Positions 5,579-12,588 of a stretch of 14,004 bases of DNA are shown piece after piece; within the stretch, counting starts at the first letter, position 1, and each line of letters opens with the position of its first letter. Position numbers and translations under genes: made by a program. The stretch is taken from assembly GCA_910583815.1 (NCBI GenBank), contig CAJTZB010000052.1:1-14004 (forward strand). Reading direction: 5' to 3'. Below the pieces are notes generated by a model that saw only the letters and a list, made by a program, of their open reading frames with translations, searched no databases and was not told where the DNA came from. This DNA comes from an uncultured Lachnospiraceae bacterium (GTDB lineage: Bacteria; Bacillota; Clostridia; Lachnospirales; Lachnospiraceae).

Positions 5579-7177
5579 TCATTCAAACTGCAGCGGATAA
5601 AACCGATGAAGCGTGATGCTTGTGGAATAGTTGGATAAATCGTGAGAGATGGATTTTATCATGTATTCATGCGCTTCGGATTCCTGCTGCTTTTGATAGG
5701 ACACCTTTGTATTGACATCCAGCCACGGTATCATATGGGTTGTGATGGTTACGGTATCCTTCGTGGTGGAAGATAGTTTGTTGTAATAGACGGCGTTCTG
5801 CAGCGCAACGGAATCAGAGATAATATTGTCAAAAGAATCGCCGGATTTGACATCCAACAGGATTCCGATTCTCTGGATTGCAAACGGATTGTCTGCCTCG
5901 GTTCGGAATGCAACATTTTCACAGTTGAACTTCGCCTTAAAGTAGTCCTTTGTGTAAAAGCTGTCCTTGGCATTGTTAGTCAGGACACAAAGGGCATGCG
6001 GCTGGAACGAGCCCAGAAAATAGGCGGCATAGGTGGTTTCCAAAGATACAATTTTGACTGCATAGACCATGTCCTTTTGCATGGTTTCGGCGGCAACTGC
6101 ATTTTTTGTGCCTTCATAGTAGATAGGCAGCGCAGCAAGAGAGTTTACTCTGAGCTGAGGAGATGCCAGGTTGGAGGCAGGAGCTTTGAAAGACAGAATC
6201 TGGTTTCTTTCGTATGCGCCATACTCATCAAGGTTCAGCGTATAGACGTTAGAAGAGAAGCTGCAGGTTTCGCAGTAAGCGTCCACATCATAAGTTTTTC
6301 CGAATACTTCGGTTACATTTTTTATGGAAGAGATGTCATACGCCACACTCTCGGAATTGTCTGCAATCAGGATTTTTTGCAGGAATTCGTTGTCAAGATA
6401 GAGAGGTTCGCCGCTGCAGGAAGGAATCATGTGGAAGCAGAAATTGTTATAGACGTCATAACACATTTCACAGTTGGGATATAAGTCCCTGAGCTGAAGC
6501 AGAATGTCACTGAGCGTACAGCCGGCGCTGTATTTCAGGTCATAAGGCAGGTGGTTCCATGCAGGGTGGGAGGCACGGTATGCGGCATAGTCCGGATGAT
6601 AGGAATCCATGCCGTAAAATTCCCCAATGTCCTGAATGATATAGTTTTGGATACCGTTATCTTTTAAAATTCCGGTGGCGGCCTGTCTGATTGTTACAGG
6701 AGTTCCGTTCTCGTCCTTATTTGGAATGAGTATCGTGGGCGCGCCTCCAATTTGGCCGTTCCGTGTGCCGTCTAGTTTGGAAAACCAGTCAGACAGTTCC
6801 GTAGAAAGCGTATTTGTGACGGCGTCATATGATGTGTTTGTGCTTGTGATGGTATAAGTTCCGCAGTCGTACCAGGTATAATGGCCGTCTCTGATACTGT
6901 AAATGCCTATTTGCAGGACAAAATCATATCCAATCCATGATTCGATTTTTTCTTCAATATGAGAAGAACTGTAGCTGTCATGCAGCTGCAGCACGAAAGA
7001 CGTGGTCCGGCGTATCGTGGAATCAGCATCAATCTGATAGGAACCGATGCTGCTGATGCCGTTCAGTTCATCCAAGACGTTCCCTTCCTTGCTGTTCAGT
7101 ACATAGAGCCGGTAACTGTAATGGATTTCCTGCTGCAGAAGAAGTGCTTTATCAGCTTCGGTCACAACATGCCTCAT
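5579..7177 (-). CDS. DUF5048-like phage tail/baseplate hub protein, 532 aa
   Basis: Probable gp27-like hub or tail-associated protein at the tail tip. The N-terminal strand-rich domain (RLYVLNSKEGNVLDELNGIS at about 23-42, then 'IRRTTSFVLQL') and the C-terminal pattern (DVNTKVSYQKQQ, YMIKSISHDL, TSITLHRFYP) match the hub fold in which a ring domain ends in a 'SISHDL...RFYP' strand pair. This is the layout of proteins annotated DUF5048 in siphophages of Firmicutes; the assignment is from pattern memory. The middle (about 200-400) is beta-rich with several cysteines (CEMCYD, CETCSF). The ATG directly follows the TAA of the preceding gene (TAAATG) and its AGGTGG-like ribosome binding site lies in that gene's last codons, so translation is coupled. 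No endopeptidase or lysozyme domain is visible. Confidence 0.75.
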   Translation of the reverse strand: MRHVVTEADKALLLQQEIHYSYRLYVLNSKEGNVLDELNGISSIGSYQIDADSTIRRTTSFVLQLHDSYSSSHIEEKIESWIGYDFVLQIGIYSIRDGHYTWYDCGTYTITSTNTSYDAVTNTLSTELSDWFSKLDGTRNGQIGGAPTILIPNKDENGTPVTIRQAATGILKDNGIQNYIIQDIGEFYGMDSYHPDYAAYRASHPAWNHLPYDLKYSAGCTLSDILLQLRDLYPNCEMCYDVYNNFCFHMIPSCSGEPLYLDNEFLQKILIADNSESVAYDISSIKNVTEVFGKTYDVDAYCETCSFSSNVYTLNLDEYGAYERNQILSFKAPASNLASPQLRVNSLAALPIYYEGTKNAVAAETMQKDMVYAVKIVSLETTYAAYFLGSFQPHALCVLTNNAKDSFYTKDYFKAKFNCENVAFRTEADNPFAIQRIGILLDVKSGDSFDNIISDSVALQNAVYYNKLSSTTKDTVTITTHMIPWLDVNTKVSYQKQQESEAHEYMIKSISHDLSNYSTSITLHRFYPLQFE

Positions 7178-8080
7178 TTACCACCACCTCGAATCTACAT
7201 CAGAAAAGCCGTTCCGGTAAAGTGCCTGCATATCGTTGACATCACCGATTTCTACCCATTCAAAACTGATGTCACGTAGGTTCCGGTGTTTGTTTGCAGA
7301 ATCCCTGACATCGCCGGACACTCTTATCATCCAGATTCTTCCGTCATCTACCTTTAAAATCAGCGGTTTTTTATTTGCCAGCCTGTTTTTCAGCGCACTT
7401 CTGTAGTTCAGGCCGTCTTCCTGCATCAGCTTTCCGGTTGCCTCATCAATCTGGAAAAAGCTTCCGGTTATGGAGCCGCTTTCGCAGTTCAGCTGCGAGC
7501 CTGATACGACACTCATATATTTGCTGTTTAACAGTTCCACAAGCTTGCCGGTGGCAGCTCTGCTTGTATCGCAGTTATCCACATTGTAAATTGTTCCGTA
7601 GAGACAGTCTTTGTCGGTAATATAGTAACCGTCAAATTCGGAATACACGTTGTTGACAAGATAGGAATTTTCCACGCCGTTGACAAAAGAAGAGACGGAA
7701 TATTCATAGTTGATTCCGCTGCGGGCATATTTGTCAATAAACTGTATATTGAAATCAGAGATATTTTCTGCTTTTTTCACATAGACTACAGTCCATTTCG
7801 CAGTTCCGTATTCCCGGCGCCTGATTACAATGTGGTCGGTATTCCTTAAAGAAAAGCCGGAGTTGCCTGCGTCCAGGCTCGTATCAAATACGGCATTCAT
7901 TTTTGTGTCATAGCTCCAGTCGTCCTTTAAGTTGTTTACTGTCATTTTTGTGTCCGTACTCAGGTAGAGCTGGTTATAGGTACCATCAAAAATCTGTACC
8001 GAAAGGAGTACGTTGTTTTTAACTGCAGGAGGAAACAATGAGTTTCCTCCGCTGCAAAAGGCGGTTTTTAAAAATATCAC
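7178..8080 (-). CDS. Distal-tail-like baseplate protein, 300 aa
   Basis: No motif identifies it firmly. It is soluble and beta-rich throughout (VLLSVQIFDGTYNQLYLSTD, HIVIRRREYGTAKWTVVYVK) and ends with RIWMIRVSGDVRD, then ISFEWVEIGDVNDMQALYRN. A '.W...VTGD...F.W.EIGD' ending directly ahead of a hub gene is what distal-tail (Dit-like) or baseplate ring proteins of Clostridia phages look like. The start is a GTG at 8080, chosen because GGAGGAGG lies about 5 nt before it. The ribosome binding site overlaps the stop of the 363-aa gene (TAAAGGAGG). It is translationally coupled to the hub gene, which supports joint assembly. Confidence 0.6.
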   Translation of the reverse strand: MIFLKTAFCSGGNSLFPPAVKNNVLLSVQIFDGTYNQLYLSTDTKMTVNNLKDDWSYDTKMNAVFDTSLDAGNSGFSLRNTDHIVIRRREYGTAKWTVVYVKKAENISDFNIQFIDKYARSGINYEYSVSSFVNGVENSYLVNNVYSEFDGYYITDKDCLYGTIYNVDNCDTSRAATGKLVELLNSKYMSVVSGSQLNCESGSITGSFFQIDEATGKLMQEDGLNYRSALKNRLANKKPLILKVDDGRIWMIRVSGDVRDSANKHRNLRDISFEWVEIGDVNDMQALYRNGFSDVDSRWW

Positions 8081-8094
8081 AGGTTCCTCCTCCT

Positions 8095-9186
8095 TTACAC
8101 GAGATAGTCGGCTTTGTAGTAAGCTTTTAAGCTGTAGAGATTGCCTTTTCTCTTTGCTTCAAAAATAATATGTTCCTCATCGTCATAGCTCATATTGAGG
8201 ATTTCAAGCTTCTGTCCTGCATTATTTGTCAGGAGTTTTCCGTCTGCGGTTTCAAGCTGTGCTTTTGGCAGGGCGGAATAGAGGATATAATTCCCCGACT
8301 TTAGTTCGCAGTAGTAGATGCCGCATACGTTGACGATGCTCAATGTAAAAGCATCATTTCCGGCTTTTAAAAAAGTGCCAAGAGGCAGCTTTTTGGCATC
8401 TGCATACAAGACAAAATCACCTTCCACACGGAAACCTCCCTGATATGTCACAGAGTTGTCCCATAGTGTTACCGAGCCGTCTTTAAAGGAAAGATTGTCA
8501 TTTTCGGTTTCATATCCGATAATCGTGAGATTGGTAGTCAGGGAAATATAGCCGGATTCCGGATGGTTTTTCAGATCAAACAGAATATTTGCAGGAATCG
8601 TATGGTAGACAACATTCAAAACGCTATATCCGGTGTCTAACAAGAAGCCGTGGACGGTTTCGCCAATGCATCTGACATAATAGCTTTTGTTGTTTTCCAG
8701 ACCATAGAAAGTATGCGAAGAAGCAGCATAATACATAGGGGAGCTGCTTACCGGAAGCTTATTTTGGTCATACAGCAGATATTGATGTGATTTCAGCGCT
8801 TCATTTTCTGGCTGAGAATAGGAAAGGTTAAGCGTGATACTGGCAGACCTGTGTGGATCTGCGATGCTTTCCAGCCGGAACAGGGGGGCGCTGAAACAGT
8901 AAAACAGAAGTCCTTCTGATAAGTTGCTCTTGTTTCCGTCTGCATCGACTACCTGTATCTGTATCATGTACTGCCGTCCGGCAGCCAGTGTGCCCGCAGG
9001 AACCGTGTGCGACAGCCGTAGTGTTGCAACCGTCCTGTCATAGACCGCCGCATGGGTTTCGTTGTCTGTGATGAGCACGCGGTTTTTTACCGGCTGGCTT
9101 CCCGCATAGTGAAACTCAAAGGTATGAGCATGATTCGGCGGAAAGGCGCTTACTGGCAATACGGAAGGAGAGGGCAGAATACTCAT
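8095..9186 (-). CDS. Tail protein with fibronectin-III-like domains, 363 aa
   Basis: Two Ig/fibronectin-III-like sandwiches can be seen. The first (about 15-100) holds AAGRQYMIQIQVVDADGNKS, the 'YxIQVxAxDxxGNxS' strand pair of the fold. The second (about 110-200) has SITLNLSYSQPEN and LENNKSYYVRCIGET. The C-terminal 160 residues are another beta-rich region (YISLTTNLTIIG, GFRVEGDFVLYAD, NVCGIYYCELKSGNYIL) that may bind sugars or be a structural jelly roll. Such modules decorate tail tips and are thought to aid surface adhesion. No signal peptide. Starts at ATG 9186 with GAAAGGTGA about 6 nt upstream, 19 nt after the 64-aa gene. Host cell-wall binding is inference. Confidence 0.6.
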   Translation of the reverse strand: MSILPSPSVLPVSAFPPNHAHTFEFHYAGSQPVKNRVLITDNETHAAVYDRTVATLRLSHTVPAGTLAAGRQYMIQIQVVDADGNKSNLSEGLLFYCFSAPLFRLESIADPHRSASITLNLSYSQPENEALKSHQYLLYDQNKLPVSSSPMYYAASSHTFYGLENNKSYYVRCIGETVHGFLLDTGYSVLNVVYHTIPANILFDLKNHPESGYISLTTNLTIIGYETENDNLSFKDGSVTLWDNSVTYQGGFRVEGDFVLYADAKKLPLGTFLKAGNDAFTLSIVNVCGIYYCELKSGNYILYSALPKAQLETADGKLLTNNAGQKLEILNMSYDDEEHIIFEAKRKGNLYSLKAYYKADYLV

Positions 9187-9205
9187 ATGGGATCACCTTT
9201 CTTTC

Positions 9206-9400
9206 CTATTCTGTCATGTCAGTGGCTTCGGAAGGGTCAGAAGACTCCAAAGAATACTCCATGTGGATGGAATCTGTAAGTTTGGTATATTGCTCATCAG
9301 ATAAACGCCCGGCCGCATGGTAGATTGCTGCCATACGGAGCAGCTCGCCTTTTGTTCTGCGGTTCAGTTTGATCAGCTGTTTTAATAACTGGTATGCCAT
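9206..9400 (-). CDS. XkdX-like small helical protein, 64 aa
   Basis: A helical protein beginning MAYQLLKQLIKLNRRTKGEL, with LLRMAAIYHAAGRLSDEQYTKL (20-41) as a helix-turn-helix of the 'G.ls.eQy..l' kind. Small proteins of the XkdX type in tail operons have this pattern; the role is unknown. The ATG at 9400 is chosen because AAAGGAG lies 9 nt upstream; an upstream in-frame ATG (9451) is inside the previous gene and has no ribosome binding site. It begins 2 nt after the stop of the 118-aa gene. The acidic C-terminus (SLESSDPSEATDMTE) is likely disordered. Confidence 0.6.
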   Translation of the reverse strand: MAYQLLKQLIKLNRRTKGELLRMAAIYHAAGRLSDEQYTKLTDSIHMEYSLESSDPSEATDMTE

Positions 9401-9402
9401 AA

Positions 9403-9759
9403 TCAGTTCTCCTTTCTGCTTTCTTCCTCGATGCCAAGCTGCAGCAGACATTGGGAATATAATAAATCTGCGCAGTAGTCGGTCAATGTGTTGATATTTT
9501 GTTCCGCCTTTTTAATCCGTTCGTCCTCTGTCGGATTTTTTTTGACTTCTTTCCCATTGGAATCATAGAACCTTCCATTCTGGTATGTATATCCGATCGC
9601 TACAGGATACAGTGTCGTATCAACGGCAATTGCGCTGTCGCCGTATTGCAGTCTTGCGATTCTGTTCGCAATTTCGTAGTTGTCCGCTACGATAATGTTT
9701 TCAATTTTGTGTCCGTTTTCCTCTTCGGAAAGTAAGCTAAAAATCTGATTGCACCACAT
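9403..9759 (-). CDS. Fibre-accessory / tail-assembly protein, 118 aa
   Basis: Typical small protein encoded after a fibre gene in gut Clostridia phages. NIIVADNYEIANRIARLQYG (21-40) is a small domain in which the 'IVAD..E.A...A...YG' strand-helix is clear. PVAIGYTYQNGRFYDSNGKE (52-71) follows, then a helical tail (DERIKKAEQNINTLTDYCAD). The 'IG..Y.NG.FYD..G' segment is shared with many tail-fibre assembly or tip proteins. By position it may be a chaperone or a small tail component of the 301-aa fibre. AAAGGAGG lies 8 nt before the ATG, and the gene follows the fibre with an 18-nt gap. Confidence 0.65.
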   Translation of the reverse strand: MWCNQIFSLLSEEENGHKIENIIVADNYEIANRIARLQYGDSAIAVDTTLYPVAIGYTYQNGRFYDSNGKEVKKNPTEDERIKKAEQNINTLTDYCADLLYSQCLLQLGIEEESRKEN

Positions 9760-9777
9760 AATGGTTGCCTCCTTTGT

Positions 9778-10683
9778 TTAATCTTGTGCTGACCAGCGGA
9801 TGATGACGATGCCAGATGCTCCATTGAAAGAAGAGCCGCACCAAGCGCCATTTCCGGTATTGGCTCCGCCGCCTGTTCCTGCAGAACTATAGAGTGTGCC
9901 GTTGTCTTCTCCAAAAGCTTTGGTCGTTGTTCCCTGTCCTGTTCCTGGAATTCCTACATCGGCACCTGTGTCGGTACGCCAGCCTTTCCCCCCATTTCCG
10001 CCATTTTTACCATTAGAGCCACTTAGAGTTCCTTTATCTCCATTATTAGTAGACCCGGTATAATTTCCACCAACACCAGAACCGGAACCTCCATCTGCTC
10101 CTCTTGCATATACGCCATAATATCCAGAAGCATTATTGTATTTATATCCTCCATTTCCGCCGGATGCTGCACATAGCTGTCCGTTTTGGTATACTCCGGT
10201 TGTTCCGCCTGCTGAGCCTGCAGTGACAGATGAAGCGCTGTTGGCAGTTCCCACAATCTCGCTTCCATATCGATCATAGCTTTTTCCAGATTCACCTCCG
10301 GCACCTATGACAACTGATAAGACTTGCTTATCAGAGACAGATACATTTCTGGATGTTACAGCATATCCTCCGGCCCCAGCACTTCCCTCACGACTTGTCC
10401 AGGATGAGCCGTTGGCATTAGTATATGTATTATTACCACCACCACCGCCACCGCCGCCAACGCAGAAGATGTCAATACTTGTTACGCCTTCTGGCACAGT
10501 CCATTCTGTTGATGCAGTAAACACAACTTCTCCGGCATCTACTCCTCCAAAAATCTGTTTTGTTACTCCATTCACTACGGCATACATTTTTTTGACTTTC
10601 TTTGCAACGCCGTTGATGACCACATACTGCTTTTTTATTTTTTTCGCTCTGCCGCCAACGACGGCATACATTCTCTTTGGCAT
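9778..10683 (-). CDS. Glycine-rich tail fibre / receptor-binding protein, 301 aa
   Basis: Residues 1-45 are three 14-residue repeats (MYAVVGGRAKKIKK, QYVVINGVAKKVKK, MYAVVNGVTKQIFG), a stem found on tail proteins of gut Clostridia phages and almost identical to that of the 461-aa fibre. Residues 50-73 form a beta segment (VVFTASTEWTVPEGVTSIDI), then 'CV' and a run of eight glycines (76-83) open a glycine-rich domain of over 200 residues ending in the typical GASGIVIIRW. Such domains fold as polyglycine or beta sheets and are widely used as fibre tips that contact the host surface; which receptor is unknown. AAAAGGAG precedes the ATG by 5 nt. The 155-nt gap upstream is the longest in the operon and holds a decayed small gene and a hairpin. 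Confidence 0.75.
   Translation of the reverse strand: MPKRMYAVVGGRAKKIKKQYVVINGVAKKVKKMYAVVNGVTKQIFGGVDAGEVVFTASTEWTVPEGVTSIDIFCVGGGGGGGGNNTYTNANGSSWTSREGSAGAGGYAVTSRNVSVSDKQVLSVVIGAGGESGKSYDRYGSEIVGTANSASSVTAGSAGGTTGVYQNGQLCAASGGNGGYKYNNASGYYGVYARGADGGSGSGVGGNYTGSTNNGDKGTLSGSNGKNGGNGGKGWRTDTGADVGIPGTGQGTTTKAFGEDNGTLYSSAGTGGGANTGNGAWCGSSFNGASGIVIIRWSAQD
10567..10683 (-). repeat. Fibre N-terminal segment, copy 1 of a 117-bp direct repeat
   Basis: It aligns without gaps to 12460-12576, with about 16 differences by hand (roughly 86 percent identical). It encodes residues 1-39 of the glycine-rich fibre, with 33 of 39 residues identical. The distal 29 bases match perfectly. The internal unit is 42 nt (14 residues) and contains A7 and A6 runs in Lys codons. 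Confidence 0.85.
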
Positions 10684-10741
10684 GTTTTCTCCTTTTATCT
10701 GACGTAAAATAATGGTATCTGTGCACCAACATTACAGTTAT

Positions 10742-10866
10742 TTAACAAAGGCATATACAGCCAGAACCGATTCGCTTCTGGCTTCTGCCATGTTGCTTGG
10801 TCAGTTCCGCAAACTGTTTTTTGAAAGCTTATTGTCTCTTACATACTGTCGTAAGAGCTCAAAGAC
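10742..10866 (-). pseudogene. Probable decayed XkdX-like small gene
   Basis: The 3' end of the 115-aa gene contains an unusually perfect ribosome binding site (AAAAAGGAGG, 10876-10885). Nine nt after it the expected start position reads GTC (10866-10864), not a start codon. From there the frame gives VFELLRQYVRDNKLSK, then crosses A6 (10822-10817). Moving one base back at that run gives KQFAELTKQHG, otherwise the frame stops at TGA 10801. The joined peptide matches the 'LLR...G.LS.EQY.KLT' part of the intact 64-aa gene. Both genes sit after a fibre plus accessory gene. An upstream ATG (10908) keeps the first frame but lacks a ribosome binding site. Alternative: chance, or a frameshifted gene using a non-standard start. 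Confidence 0.4.
10759..10783. other. Hairpin in the gap between fibre cassettes
   Basis: AGCCAGAA (10759-10766) pairs exactly with TTCTGGCT (10776-10783), and two more pairs can form inside a 9-nt loop. The downstream minus-strand RNA (GTATATGCCTTTG) is not a U-tract, so it is weak as a terminator. The rest of 10684-10758 holds only the ribosome binding site of the 301-aa gene; no convincing promoter was seen. Confidence 0.4.
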
Positions 10867-11186
10867 TTTCTGTTTCCTCCTTTTTGTAACTGCATTGTCA
10901 AAGCGCATAGAGCGTTTTCAAGCTCTGCAATGCGTTCTTTGTATTCGTTTGGGATAGAATCTTTCAGAAAAAATTCTCCATTTTTGTAAATATAGTTTCC
11001 GTTGCCTGTAACATAGCTTGGTATGGAGTCGGCAGCTACGTCTTCTATGTGGAAATTTCCGTCCATCATATAAAAGTTTTCATTGATTTTCCAAGAAGAT
11101 AAGCCATCCATGTTTCCCCATACACCATATTCGATGTGAGAGCCAATTGCCTGAATTTCGTTCCGGTCGTTTAATAATAATTTCAT
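10839..11186 (-). CDS. Accessory protein of the 461-aa fibre, 115 aa
   Basis: Not closely recognised. Beginning MKLLLNDRNEIQAIGSHIEY, it continues through a beta-rich middle (SSWKINENFYMMDGNFHIED) and YIYKNGEFFLKD, and ends in a helix (EYKERIAELENALCALTMQL). The layout, small strand domain, then 'Y.NG.F', then a coiled coil, parallels the 118-aa protein that follows the other fibre, so a matching assembly or tip role is inferred. I start at ATG 11186: AAAAGGAG with the TGA stop of the fibre gene inside the same stretch (GGAGTGAAAAAATG) makes it translationally coupled, 4 nt apart. An in-frame ATG at 11213 lies inside the fibre gene. The last 15 codons contain the ribosome binding site of a decayed ORF, so the true end may have shifted. 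Confidence 0.6.
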   Translation of the reverse strand: MKLLLNDRNEIQAIGSHIEYGVWGNMDGLSSWKINENFYMMDGNFHIEDVAADSIPSYVTGNGNYIYKNGEFFLKDSIPNEYKERIAELENALCALTMQLQKGGNRKSLSSYDSM

Positions 11187-11190
11187 TTTT

Positions 11191-12576
11191 TCACTCCTTT
11201 TCATTGCTGTCATCTACAAAGTAAGCCATGTAGTCAAGGCTTCCAAGGTCTGCTTTTATTGAAAAACCTGTTAATTGTCCGTTGGCATTTTTGCTGGGGA
11301 CAGCATAATATAGCTGGAAATCAAAAGGCTGATTCTCTGGGTATTTTTGATGGGATACGAGCGCATAAGAACCATCTTCCAGTTCGTCAAAGTATCTGTA
11401 GTAGTATGCTGTTCGTCCAAGTTCGGTCAAAGTTCTGTCACTGTTGATGGAATAAGAATACAAATATGGGCTGTATGCGCTGCTTCCGATATTTTCAGCA
11501 ATATACAGGTTTTTCCCATCTTTTGATTTGAAGATGTTTTCCCCAAAATACCGCAGGTAGGAAGAGGATGTCTTTAGCAATGTGGCTGTCTTGCCAGAGA
11601 TATGATAGATGGAATAGTACTTGTTGTTGGCAGGATAGGTTTGGGTATATGCCGGGCGGGAAAGAACTATGTATTCTCCGTCCCTTGTCATGGAGCAGAC
11701 GCCGGAGCCTTCGGAATATTCCGTGATAGAACCCGCGGAACAGTCAGAATGTTTTGCCAGCTCTGTCAGTTCATAAGAGCTGCTGATTGAATAGATAGAG
11801 GAGGATTCACATTGATAGCTGCTTGTGTTTCCATTTGAGCGAATCACAAATGCAGCAACAGTAAAATCATCATTCAGCACACAGGATAAACTGCGGATTG
11901 TGAAGGAGTCGCTTGGCATATCATGTGGGATGTCAATTATGCGGTCAAGCAGGAATGAGGAACCATTATCCTTTAAAAACAGTATGCTGACTGTTCTCAT
12001 TCTGGCAGTTCCGGTTAAAAGGTCGGAACGATAGAATGGGATGGCAATTCTTCCGTCATTGCTAAAAAAGATAGGGAAGGGGGAGCCATTGCTGATACTG
12101 ACATAGTATATATTGGCATATCCGTATTGGCTCACTAAAAAGCCGGAAAGGTCAAAAGAAGAATATTCCATATACGAATTGCTGGCTTTATCGTATCTTT
12201 TTATGATAATAGTCTGGCTGTATTTATTGAGATAGGCGACATATTTTCCGTCCAAGGTTCCAGACGCGCAGTAGGCAAAGCTGGAGCGGTTATCAATGCT
12301 GCAGATTTCGGATGCAGGGTTCAGGCTGTTATCAGCGCTTCTGTCTCTTTTGATAAACCGGAACCGTTTTCCACTGTCAGCATCATAGTACCCACATGCT
12401 ATGACCCCTTTATATAGTGGCAGCAGGTTATGGCCCCCATCATACATCGGCCTTGCTGCTCCATTCACTACGGCATACATTTTTTTGATTTTCTTTGCAA
12501 CGCCATTGATGACTGCGTATTGTTTTTTGATTTTTTTTGCGCTGCCGTCAATGACTGCATACATCCCTTTTGGCAT
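11191..12576 (-). CDS. Tail fibre / receptor-binding protein with beta-propeller-like repeats, 461 aa
   Basis: The N-terminus is the same stem as the glycine-rich fibre (MYAVIDGSAKKIKK, QYAVINGVAKKIKK, MYAVVNGA). Residues 50-450 are quite different: repeated 'S.DG..L' strand turns such as GTLDGKYVAYLNK, FFSNDGRIAIPFY, SMTRDGEYIVLSR, FKSKDGKNLYIAE and LEDGSYALVS, each followed by a beta strand, with spacing near 50-90 residues. This is the look of WD40/YncE-type propeller blades. The reading is a propeller-shaped receptor-binding head, unusual for phage; no catalytic site is visible. Ser and Tyr rich. AAAGGAGG lies 6 nt before the ATG, overlapping the stop of the 431-aa fibre (GAATAAAGGAGG). 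Coupled to the 115-aa gene downstream. Confidence 0.65.
   Translation of the reverse strand: MPKGMYAVIDGSAKKIKKQYAVINGVAKKIKKMYAVVNGAARPMYDGGHNLLPLYKGVIACGYYDADSGKRFRFIKRDRSADNSLNPASEICSIDNRSSFAYCASGTLDGKYVAYLNKYSQTIIIKRYDKASNSYMEYSSFDLSGFLVSQYGYANIYYVSISNGSPFPIFFSNDGRIAIPFYRSDLLTGTARMRTVSILFLKDNGSSFLLDRIIDIPHDMPSDSFTIRSLSCVLNDDFTVAAFVIRSNGNTSSYQCESSSIYSISSSYELTELAKHSDCSAGSITEYSEGSGVCSMTRDGEYIVLSRPAYTQTYPANNKYYSIYHISGKTATLLKTSSSYLRYFGENIFKSKDGKNLYIAENIGSSAYSPYLYSYSINSDRTLTELGRTAYYYRYFDELEDGSYALVSHQKYPENQPFDFQLYYAVPSKNANGQLTGFSIKADLGSLDYMAYFVDDSNEKE
12460..12576 (-). repeat. Fibre N-terminal segment, copy 2 of a 117-bp direct repeat
   Basis: Partner of 10567-10683, gapless. It encodes residues 1-39 of the 461-aa fibre. 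Lys-Lys codons give runs of A7 (12480-12486), A6 (12523-12528) and A8 (12531-12538) on the coding strand. Most differences from copy 1 are third-position or conservative changes, so the segment is under coding constraint. Confidence 0.85.
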
Positions 12577-12588
12577 GACATTCCTCCT

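Noticed and set aside
9778..10683. Glycine-rich gene as a collagen-like or low-complexity artefact
   Set aside because: No regular Gly-X-Y periodicity; it has the fibre stem, a beta segment before the glycine run and the typical GIVIIRW ending, so it is a genuine fibre tip domain.
10738..10791. 17-codon minus-strand ORF (MAEARSESV...) in the fibre gap
   Set aside because: No ribosome binding site, overlaps the 10759-10783 hairpin, and competes with the better reading as the tail of a decayed small gene.
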